NCBI GenBank assembly: GCA_003008705.1
Contig: PDUO01000020.1
Coordinates: forward strand, 64,817-128,816
Length of the DNA stretch: 64,000 bases
Origin: Pezicula radicicola
Lineage: Eukaryota > Ascomycota > Leotiomycetes > Helotiales > Dermateaceae
Direction: 5' to 3'
The position numbers were made by a program, and so were the translations under genes. The notes beneath the pieces are model-generated. The model was not told the DNA's origin and did not search any database. It saw only the letters and a list, made by a program, of their open reading frames with translations. Of the stretch, positions 56,159 through 64,000 are shown one piece after another (positions within the stretch are counted from its first letter, which is position 1; the number at the start of each line of letters is the position of its first letter).

Positions 56159-56281
56159 TCAGTGTGAATGGAATATTTTGTATGTAAATATGCTATTCAA
56201 AGTGCTTCTTCGATGCAGAAGCTGCCGGGTATACTTATCAAACTGTTAAGTTGATATAGCCTCTCTTATGAGCATTTGACC
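56159..56281. other. 3' flank of gar2
   Basis: Short untranslated stretch ending in GACC, the putative target site of the next element. Confidence 0.5.
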
Positions 56282-57184
56282 TGTTGCAACGTGATCGTCA
56301 ATTGTCTGATTGGTCAATTCAACGTCGAATTGATCAATTTAAGCCAGAAATACGAATTCGTCACATATTGACTAATTCGGTGGCCGCAACAACTGCCCTA
56401 TATTAGAGCCTATATTCGAGCTTATATTAGGTTATTTTCGAAGTCAATTTCAAGCCCAATAGCTTACTACCCCCCCCCCCCCCTAAATAAACGTTATTCG
56501 GTGGGCGGGTGGAACCAGCTGTCAGGCGGGTCTAACAAATAGAAGATACTGCTTTCGTGGCCTGTTAGGAGGCAGACAGGCCACTCGAACCTTCTATATA
56601 CGCCCTGGCTTTTATAACAGACTAATTTTTGGCCTGTGCAACGAGGCAGAGTCTGGTAGACAGGGACTTCTCAGGGGTTTCTGACCACTTAGAATATACC
56701 CTCTATAACTCCGACCTATAGATCCCACCGAATAACGTTTATTTAGGGGGGGGATAGTAATTTAGAGCGTAGTTCAAAGCCATTCTATACTCTATTTTAG
56801 TGCCTATTTAGAGTTCAAAACAACACTCGTTAGAGTCTAAAACAATACTCTAAAGATCTATATAATAGGTAGTTATGTCTCTGTTTTTAATCCTATATTA
56901 AACAACCAAGTTCAGACTAATTATACTACAATTTAGACCAACTTCTCTAAGTACTCTATTAGGCCAATAGCACTTTCCTTAAAACCATCCTCCTCCTCCT
57001 CCTCCTCCTTCTCTAAAGAGAAGAAGAGTTCAATTTTTATATTAAATAGCTTTATTTCTTTATATATCTCTATTTTCTTCAGAGCGAGTTAACCAATTCA
57101 ACGTCGAATTCGTATTACCCATCGAATTGATCAAATCGACGTGCCGAGTTGGCTAATTCGTATAATAGCGAATGCGGTGCAACA
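56282..57184. mobile_element. Foldback DNA element, about 0.9 kb, with another element nested inside
   Basis: Ends TGTTGCAACGTGATCG and, in reverse complement, TGTTGCACCGCATTCG form imperfect inverted repeats (12 of 16). GACC flanks both sides (56278-56281, 57185-57188). Subterminal sequence repeats the motif CAATTCAACGTCGAATT on both sides (56318-56345, 57092-57110), along with related TCGAATTGATCAA words. The interior is AT-rich with no coding frame. Short duplicated site, repeated subterminal words and lack of coding capacity indicate a non-autonomous cut-and-paste element; the superfamily is uncertain. The element at 56467-56757 is inserted within it. Confidence 0.55.
56467..56757. mobile_element. 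Nested MITE, 291 bp, TA target site
   Basis: Ends CTACCCCCCC...TAAATAAACGTTATTCGG and its reverse complement CTATCCCCCCC...TAAATAAACG pair over about 35 bp, differing only in the C-run length and one base. TA lies directly outside both ends (56465-56466, 56758-56759). The interior is GC-richer than the host element (GGCCTGTTAGGAGGCAGACA) and noncoding. It is the youngest layer here. Confidence 0.75.
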
Positions 57185-57188
57185 GACC

Positions 57189-57579
57189 CCCTACCTATAC
57201 CTAATCATTCTCCCTCAACACCAAATGCATCCCAACAATAAAACCAAGTTGCCTAGAACCCACCTAATCTTAACCATCTTAAAAGTTCAAAAGTTACTAA
57301 ATTAATGAATCTACAGGAAGTGTCTACTTAAATGATTTCCTGTCTAGATCGAGTTCGGGAGATCCGGAGAATCCGGGAAAGGGATTGGGAATCGGGAATC
57401 GGGAATCGGATGGTCTGTTTCAAGGTTTTGAAGTTTTGAGGGGTTAAGGGTTTGAGGGTTTGATATGTGAGTGAGTATGGTTGTAATAGGAGAAGAGAGT
57501 GGGCGGGAAAGGGAATAAGAGGTTAGGTGTTGTATGGTAGGTAAGTACTTCGCTGGTTTGTTGATTGGTTGGTCGGTTA
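57189..57579. other. Intergenic, short tandem GGGAATC
   Basis: Contains three copies of GGGAATC (about 57388-57408) and G/T-rich sequence; no gene. Confidence 0.5.
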
Positions 57580-57872
57580 CGAAGGCAGAGGCAAAAAGTA
57601 TCCGGTCACCCTTACACTAGGAAAAATCACGAAGCCTAAGGCTTTACATAGCCTTTAAACAACTATATACTATACTATGCGCTCTTAATAGAATTTAATA
57701 AAATTTCCGGATAATTAAAGATGTCTCTCTGTTCCATTCAATTATAAGAAATTATAAGTTCAAGATTAATACAAAAGCTACTATATAATTCGAAAAAGTA
57801 TATGTTATTACAGAGTTTGGTGTTCTTGTATTCTCGCTTAATGTGTCCGGATACTTTTTGCCCTTGCCTTCG
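57580..57872. mobile_element. MITE, 293 bp, TA target site
   Basis: Inverted ends CGAAGGCAGAGGCAAAAAGT / CGAAGGCAAGGGCAAAAAGT continue with ATCCGG(T/A)CAC (about 30 bp, three mismatches), flanked by TA (57578-57579, 57873-57874). The interior is AT-rich, probably RIP-affected, with no coding frame. Fits a non-autonomous Tc1/mariner-type element. Confidence 0.75.
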
Positions 57873-58275
57873 TAGTTGATTGGTGAGAGGGCTTGTAGGT
57901 TGGTGTGGTTGTAGGTAGCTAGTGGGATAATCTGGGCTGAGGTTGGATAGAAATCAGCTGCTATGGTATGAGTTGTGAATTTGTAAAGAATGCCAATTAG
58001 GATGAATTAGTACCAAGTTTTCAATGAGTTGTTGGTATGAAAGTCCATCGCATACGGTGTGGGTAATCGGATCAAAGCCAGCATCGCATCATGGTATTTA
58101 CTTTGTAAAGGTTTTACATTTCTTCTAGTTGCATTATTTGCCCCCTAGCTAGCAAAAGCAATAGCATTATCATTGTAACACTTTTTCAGAAGTTCCGAAG
58201 AACAAACGAGAGAGATTTGAATCCACAAATCATAATACACCACCATCCGTCCAGGTATCATATCATCAAAGAAAT

Positions 58276-59137
58276 TCACAATTCACTCTTCTCCTTCAAT
58301 GCATCCAGAACTGGCTTCTCCAAAGACTCTGGCTTTGTAGTGCTAGCCCAGCGTCCCTTGACCTTTCCGTCACGTCCGACAAGCCACTTTTCAAAGTTCC
58401 ACTTGACACGCTTCATGCCCAAGAGACCAGGCTGCTCGTTCTTAAGCCATTCAAACAATGGGTTGGCAGCATCACCGTTAACATCCGTCTTGCCCATAAT
58501 AGGGAAGGTGACACCGTAGTTGATCTGGCAGAAAGACTGAATGTCGTCGTCGGTTCCAGGCTCTTGACCACCGAACTGGTTGCATGGGAAGCCGAGGATG
58601 ACAAAGTCTGGGTGCTCAGCGGACTGTAGATTTGAAAGTAGTTAGTCTCTGCACAAATGAAATTGTGAATTGTGTTTGCAAAAGTGGTCCGTGAAGCGCA
58701 GATGGTGGACAGGAGTGGGTGTTCTTCTCCAACTCTTCTGACAATTTGCGGAGATGGTTCCCGATCTTGGTGGGGTGATTTGTGGTTCGGATTTCGGGAT
58801 GGATGGGAAAAAGTGAAAGAACATACAATCTTCTTGTACAGCTTCTCTAGACCTTCATACTGAGGGGTGAAACCGCACTTGGAAGCAGTGTTGACAATGA
58901 GGACCACCTTTCCTTTGTAAGTATCCATGGGGAGTGGAGCGCCCTTCTCTGTTTACCCCGCCATTGTCAGCAGCTATCCGAACAACATATGCAGCATCAT
59001 GTCGCACGTCTGTTTAAGCGACGAGGTAATTGAGATTGACACAAGCAAGCAAGCCATTAAGAAAGCTGTTTGCAGTGAGAGGGGATGGGCTTACTGTCGA
59101 GTGGCTTGAAGTCATAGAAGGAAGTGGCGGACGCCAT
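58276..59137 (-). CDS. hyr1: Thiol peroxidase of the glutathione-peroxidase family (Hyr1/Gpx3-like)
   Basis: Minus strand, exons 59095-59137, 58827-58948 and 58276-58623; 170 residues; introns GTAAGC...AACAG and GTATGT...CTACAG, phases 1 and 0. It starts [20 protein letters not shown]. Peroxidatic Cys39 in [19 protein letters not shown], resolving Cys87 in [12 protein letters not shown], Gln71 in [12 protein letters not shown], and Trp in VKWNFEKW make the full set of a 2-Cys, thioredoxin-dependent, selenium-free GPx. Yeast Hyr1 also senses peroxide and activates Yap1; whether this one does is inference. It shares a 467-bp divergent promoter with the FAD oxidoreductase gene. Intact. Confidence 0.93.
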
Positions 59138-59604
59138 GGTAGCTTTGTGGATCGCGGGGTATTTAGAGTATGATGTTTTGGAAAGAAGTAATCGATTGTG
59201 ATTCTTAACAAGCGTTTGAGAGAGAAGGATTCGCATATGTAAAGGACAACAAGAAGGTATTTATCTGTTGCCTGATGCGAGAGAGTGCGAAGTCTGAGAG
59301 CAGCTGCCAGACTGAAGCTTTTCGCGGATGAAGGTGAAGGAAAGTTTGTAAGAGAAGGCGATGTTTGTCATGTCGGGCGTTCTAGATCTCCACCTTTGAC
59401 TGGCTGGAGGACGAGGGAGACCTCGGCTCAACACTTCCCGGGGTTTCGCAGATTGTCGATCCAATCATATCCAAACAATTTGATAGATCTAACTGACTTT
59501 GTGACGTGTGCACAAAAGCAAATGAATAAACTGCTGACAGCTTCATAAAAAGTAATGCAAAGCTTAGGCAGTGTGTAGCTTCACGGACCTCTCCCTTGTT
59601 CAAA
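59138..59604. promoter_or_regulatory. Divergent promoter of the peroxidase and FAD oxidoreductase genes
   Basis: A 467-bp region between two start codons on opposite strands. No gene. No stress-response element that I would defend. Confidence 0.5.
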
Positions 59605-60947
59605 ATGGCGTCTTCCCCTCCTCCATCAGAGAAACGGAATATTGTCATCATCGGTAAGTGTGAGCTTCATCATCCTCAGCTAAAGCTTCATGCATTGATG
59701 AATCATGGAGAAGAAGAGCTGATCAAACAACAGGAGGTGGCATCATAGGCTGCACAACAGCTTACTTCCTAACCCGCCACCCACTCTACTCCCCTCAAAA
59801 TCACAGCATTATAATCCTCGAATCCCAATCCATCGCTTCGGGCGCCTCAGGGAAAGCTGGTGGCCTCCTCGCCCTCTGGGCATATCCAACCTGCATCGTC
59901 CCTTTAAGCTACAAGCTTCACGCCGAGCTAGCAAAGGAGCATGGTGGCGACAAACGATGGGGATATAGGGCTGTCCATTGCGGGAGCTTGAGGGCCAAGG
60001 GGAAAGTTATATCAGAGAATATTGTTGAAGATGGGAAGAGAGGAGGGACCGAGGAGAGTAACAAGGAACAATGGCAGAAGTTACCAAAGGTAAAAAGCGA
60101 GGAGAAGAAGGTTGTCAGAGGACTGCCAAAAGACCTCGATTGGTTTGATGGAGATGCTATACAGGCATACAGCAAGATGGGCGACCCGACTACAACTGCT
60201 CAAGTCCACCCATACCTGTTCACAACCTCAATGGCAGAACTAGCTGTCGAGTCCGGCGCAAAGGTTATTTTGGGTTCGGTCGCCTCAATCAAATCCTCGG
60301 GACCCGACGGCGTAAAGTCAGTAACATATACCGACAAGGCGACTCAGGAGGAGCAAACTCTCCCAGCAACCGACGTCATTTTGGCAGCGGGGCCTTGGAC
60401 AAGCAAGATCTTTCCCGAATCTCCAATCGAGGCCCTGCGTGCCCATTCAGTCACTATTAAAGCAGACGTCAGCCCCTACGCGATCTTCAGCGAGATAGAT
60501 CTCCCTTCGAACTTCGGCGCACAAGGAGGCAAAAAGACCAGAAGACACGGCAAAACAGTTTCACCCGAGATGTACGCCCGGCCCAACAACGAAGTCTATG
60601 CCTGCGGCGAAGGAGATACACTCGTTCCTCTCCCAGCCAATTCCTCACTAGTAGAATGCGACGAGTCCAGGTGCCAGGATATTATTGATTATGTGGGGAG
60701 TATCAGTAAGGAGTTGAGGGAGGGTGAAGTGTTGGTGAAGCAGGCGTGTTATCTCCCCTCTGTCAGTGTGGGCGGTGGGCCGCTGATTGGAGAGACAGCA
60801 ATAAAGGGTTTATTGATGGCAACGGGACACACGTGCTGGGGTATTCAGAACAGCTGTGCTACTGGCAAGCTGATGAGTGAATTTATCTTCGACGGTAAAG
60901 CCAAGAGTGCGAACGTTGGCAGCTTGGATCCTAGGAAATTCCTCTAA
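59605..60947 (+). CDS. TDA3: FAD-dependent oxidoreductase of the DAO family (Tda3-like)
   Basis: Exons 59605-59653 and 59734-60947; intron GTAAGT...AACAG, 80 nt, phase 1; 420 residues. The dinucleotide-binding motif RNIVIIGGGIIGCTTAYFL lies at residues 11-29 and is interrupted by the intron. SGASGKAGGLLALWAYPTCI is the second FAD contact. TDVILAAGPWTSKIFP, GGGPLIGETAIKGLLMATGH and a C-terminal CWGIQNSCATGKLMSE complete a D-amino-acid-oxidase-like fold. The layout and the conserved GHTCWGIQNSCATGK end resemble yeast Tda3 and its fungal orthologues (linked to endosome recycling); substrate unknown. No signal peptide. Intact. Confidence 0.85.
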
Positions 60948-63180
60948 GAATGAGATGAGACGATGAAGCAAATGCATGTATCCGTGATAGATGCGATGAC
61001 TTACAAATACGAATGCGAAAGCGGATTCAGTTCAAGCATAGCAGTACCACGGAGACCTAACTCATTTCAGGCCACCACAATGTAGACACTAAAGTCAGTA
61101 GTAAACGTCGGTCTCAAATACTATACCACCACCTATTCACCATCTTCGCTTCAGCTGCAGTTTTTTCATCTCAAAGTCAAATAGGGCCTTTATTCCGAGC
61201 ATGATTTAATCCCGAGTTAGGAGCTTCACCATTCTAACCTTTTCTTCAATCTTCGCTCTGCGCATGAGAATTTGTCCATAGAGTATGATGCATATTAACC
61301 ATGTGAGTGCATGATCATTAAAGTCAGTGTTTTCAGATACAGCAGAATGGAATTGAAGTTAAGGAGCAACAAAAGTCTAAGTCTCGATCCACAACGCGCA
61401 AGAGATATAAATCCATTTGCACCTTGAAAAACTTCAATCTAGTACGTATAAAGACGGACCAATGTAAAATGAAATACACAAGGCGGGTTTGAGGAAGGGT
61501 GCACCAATGTGTATATTGTAAGGGCATCATATATCTTCTCAGTCTACTTCATATCTTTACAGAATTTCCCATTCCCACCTCCCAAAAACCAGAAGAATTC
61601 CTTTGAACAATAGTATATCTTCTAAAACTAACCAAAGTCAGCCCCGTCCTAAGATCACAACATCGAACCTAGAATCTCCAAGTACTGGAGTCTACAGTAT
61701 ATTATAAATCATGAACATTGTCACTCCAGCTCAGATCGAGACTAAGACAGCACCTGCATTTCTAGGAAACGTAGTGAAAATATGTATTATAACACGCGAC
61801 CATAAAAGGACAATCAACGGACTTTCAAACCTCTAAATAAAACCATTTTAAATCTATATCTTTAACTCCTCATGTCACATTCTGCGGAAAACCAGGTACT
61901 TTCAAACTCAAACTCTGGTTTCGTACCTACCTAAGGTCCTGTAGTATGGGGAGTCATGCAACCTATCTTAGGGTAATTAATTATAGTCGAGTTTTTGAAG
62001 TATTGTGGTGAGGGGATACGTCATATTGTTTTTGATTGAAATTATATCGCACCTGCTGCGGTCCCACCTGAGGAACGAAAGGCTGAGTTTGAGAGGAGAG
62101 ACTTCCCGGCGTCGAGAGACGGAATATGGCATGGGAAGAAAGGTATTTGTGAGTGATGATATTTGATACTGTGGGAGGGGTAGTGTGGCTGTTGATGTTG
62201 CTGTTGCTGCTTGTTTTAACTCGTATTGCTTCTCTAGGGTTTGGGTAGATTTGGATGATATTTTTTGGTATCCTGTATCTGTTGGTAAGGAATGAGTTGT
62301 TATGCACTGATATTCTATGTACAGGTTTGAGAGGAAGAGTAACGTTAGGTAGAAGATAATTACTTCTAAAATTGTAGAATTCTAAGCGAGCAATAATTTA
62401 TAAAGGAAGTTAATACAAGAAAAGGTTTTTAATAACCTAGAAATTAAGAAGAAAAACCTAGTGCCTAGTAATCTACATGTACACTATCTAGACATGACCT
62501 TCAGCACTATCTCGAGAATTCGACAAAATGCCGTTGTTAAACAGGATGCTGTACATTCCAGCACTCGCTTAAATCAAAGTACAGTCAATCACTCTTGCCG
62601 GATGACCTATTTCTACTCTTATCTCTATCTCCCATACCCAATTGACCTTACAAATTACTTTGTAGTTCTTATTCAAAGATGCTGGTAATCTTTCTGCGCG
62701 GGTTAAATTGATCTTGACTCTCCAGGTCCTCGAACCAGCGCTCGCCAAAGCTGTTTCTCAAATTAGCTCTCCTCAAATTCCAGACATGTATATTCCCTCA
62801 CTAACCTTCTGAGAAAATTTGAGGAGTGAGAGTGGTCCGTGGCACTACTGTGAGGTCATACTTGATTGACGCATGAAGCGTACGTGTGTTCTCCATGAAC
62901 TTGGCCTCCTTCGCAGATGGGGCTCCACCGCAAAGTCAAATGACGGTCTAAATCACTTAATATTTTAGCTATATGTCATTTTTGGTGATAAATTTACCAA
63001 TTGAACTCCATTCTGGGCCAGCCTATTGATGGCTATGTCAATCGTGGCTTCAATACCTTCCACGAAGTCGACAAACAAATCTATCATCGTGTTCCTTTAG
63101 GGCCGCGGAGGCCGCAGATTAGATGAAACCTATTATATTAGGAGTTGGAAGACGAACTTGTGAATCAATAGTTTCCTATC
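60948..63180. other. Intergenic, AT-rich patches, no gene resolved
   Basis: A 108-codon minus frame at 61981-62307 is Ser/Asn/Thr/Gln-rich without motifs. Around 62330-62470 the sequence is strongly AT-rich with TAG-rich frames, possibly a RIP-worn repeat remnant without recognisable ends. Confidence 0.4.
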
Positions 63181-64000
63181 TTGAATTCGTGTACTAGTAG
63201 CACTTATGTTTTCTCGAGAGGATTAGTTCCTCACTTCACCTGTGAATGGTGGTAGCTCGCAGGTATTCCAGTTGTCTTTCTCCCTGCCTGTAAAGTTATG
63301 ATTTTTACGTGGAGAATAGCCTTTGAACATTTCTTGGGCCACATTCAATAGGTCAGGAACGCCAGCACTCTCAAAAATTTGTTGAAAATGGACTAAAGTC
63401 GTATGTCAACATTCATCATACCTTCCGGGTGTATATCCAACTGCAATGGAGTCTTTAGGAGGCCAGGGACTTCAATTTGAGAGACGGCTATGTCTGTTGT
63501 TGCTCCCCCAATATCACATGATGGTACAGTATTACCAGATGCATATCCTTAGATGGAGCTTGCTGATCCATTTTTCAAGAGACATTGAGCTGCAGCTCTA
63601 GCTTCCGTGATATTGGTAATGACCTTGCTTCTTTCACTATCTCCTATGCAGCAATAAGTGACTTCTTCAGTGAGACGCTTGAAATTTGCAACAGTCGGAA
63701 GCTGCGCCCAGCTGCTGGGACAGTGAAGATCCAATTGATGGTGGCTTCCTTCTATTGTGGTTCCACTCCGGGTATCGAGTCGATACTGGCGGCAATATTT
63801 TCACAGAACAATTCCATGTAATCCCTCATCCAATGTTGGATTTTGGCTTGTGCGACGAGGTTGGTTGATTTGGGGTTGGTATTTGGCGAATGCTTCTCGT
63901 CCATAGAAGCTTTGAAGCACTCACGGATCTTAGTATGCTGAGGAAGATCGGTGCATCTTTCTCCCCAGGCCATAGGTGGGCCATCCTCGTCTTTTGCATC
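63181..64000 (-). pseudogene. Frameshifted Hsp70-like ATPase, runs off the right edge
   Basis: On the minus strand, from the window edge: WGERCTDLPQHTKIRECFKA, QHWMRDYMELFCENIAASID, a TAG, then INWIFTVPAAG. One frame away follow ITEARAAAQCLLKNG, a TAA, and CDIGGATTDIAVSQIEVPGL. FTVPA(A/x)W-like, the EA(R/E)AAA adenosine motif and the DIGG(A/G)TTDIAV phosphate-2 loop are landmarks of the fungal Hsp70-like (actin-fold) ATPase family. More downstream, NHNFTGREKDNWNTCELPPF fits the family's later part. At least two stops and one frameshift make it a pseudogene; its 5' end lies beyond the window. Confidence 0.65.

Noticed and set aside
57420..57470. GGGTT-rich stretch as interstitial telomere repeat
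   Set aside because: Units (TTAAGGG, TTTGAGGG) are too few and irregular for TTAGGG repeats.
59382..59651. Minus-strand frame in the peroxidase/oxidoreductase promoter
   Set aside because: It is antisense to the first exon of the FAD oxidoreductase and has no protein character of its own.

Overview
This is eukaryotic DNA from a filamentous ascomycete (Pezizomycotina). Genes carry short GT-AG introns (mostly 40-130 nt) with CTAAC-type branch sites. The proteins are typical of moulds: a hydrophobic-surface-binding protein, a secreted tyrosinase, a Hyr1-type peroxidase and fungal D-galacturonate catabolism enzymes. A Tc1/mariner copy is peppered with TAG codons in the way repeat-induced point mutation (RIP) leaves them. 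A Leotiomycete (Helotiales) is my best guess, but that is inference.

About 1-45.9 kb is a gene-poor accessory landscape. A few small multi-exon genes look intact: an acidic Ser/Glu protein (2438-3124), an 81-residue protein (6015-6356, minus), two small C2H2-like finger proteins in convergent arrangement (8637-9311 plus; 9670-10268 minus), a 78-residue protein (10680-10967), a coiled-coil protein with an acidic tail (26326-26920) and an 85-residue four-exon protein with paired PP1-docking motifs (39300-39856, minus). Most of the rest is decayed gene fragments. The recognisable ones are asparagine synthetase exons (16.56-16.92 and 29.19-30.4 kb), asparaginyl-tRNA synthetase exons (24.6-24.8 and 40.6-41.4 kb) and a glutamine synthetase fragment (41.0 kb). 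Single exons are repeated in tandem two to four times within several of these remnants. Between and around the copies lies a dispersed short repeat with core TTGATTTGGGTAACT. A 1300-bp RIP-mutated Tc1/mariner element sits at 31574-32873. A tRNA-like gene with intact A and B boxes, an odd anticodon arm and a strong hairpin beside it lies at 43.67-43.79 kb.

From about 46 kb to 61 kb the window is normal gene space with intact genes: hydrophobic-surface-binding protein (46027-46747), secreted tyrosinase (47345-48759, minus), a dead rhodopsin-domain membrane protein (50441-51740, minus), then the divergent pair lga1 (52619-53587, minus) and gar2 (54858-56158, plus). These are the aldolase and reductase steps of fungal pectin-sugar (D-galacturonate) breakdown, and their shared 1.27-kb promoter holds a perfect GaaR-type box. 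A block of small inverted-repeat elements follows (56.28-57.87 kb, one nested in another), then a divergent pair: a Hyr1-like peroxidase (58276-59137, minus) and a Tda3-like FAD oxidoreductase (59605-60947, plus).

The last 3 kb decays again and ends in a frameshifted Hsp70-like ATPase pseudogene running off the right edge. All exon structures were worked out by hand from splice signals and reading frame. Intact genes with phase-consistent exons are firm; the fragment region is described, not fully resolved.
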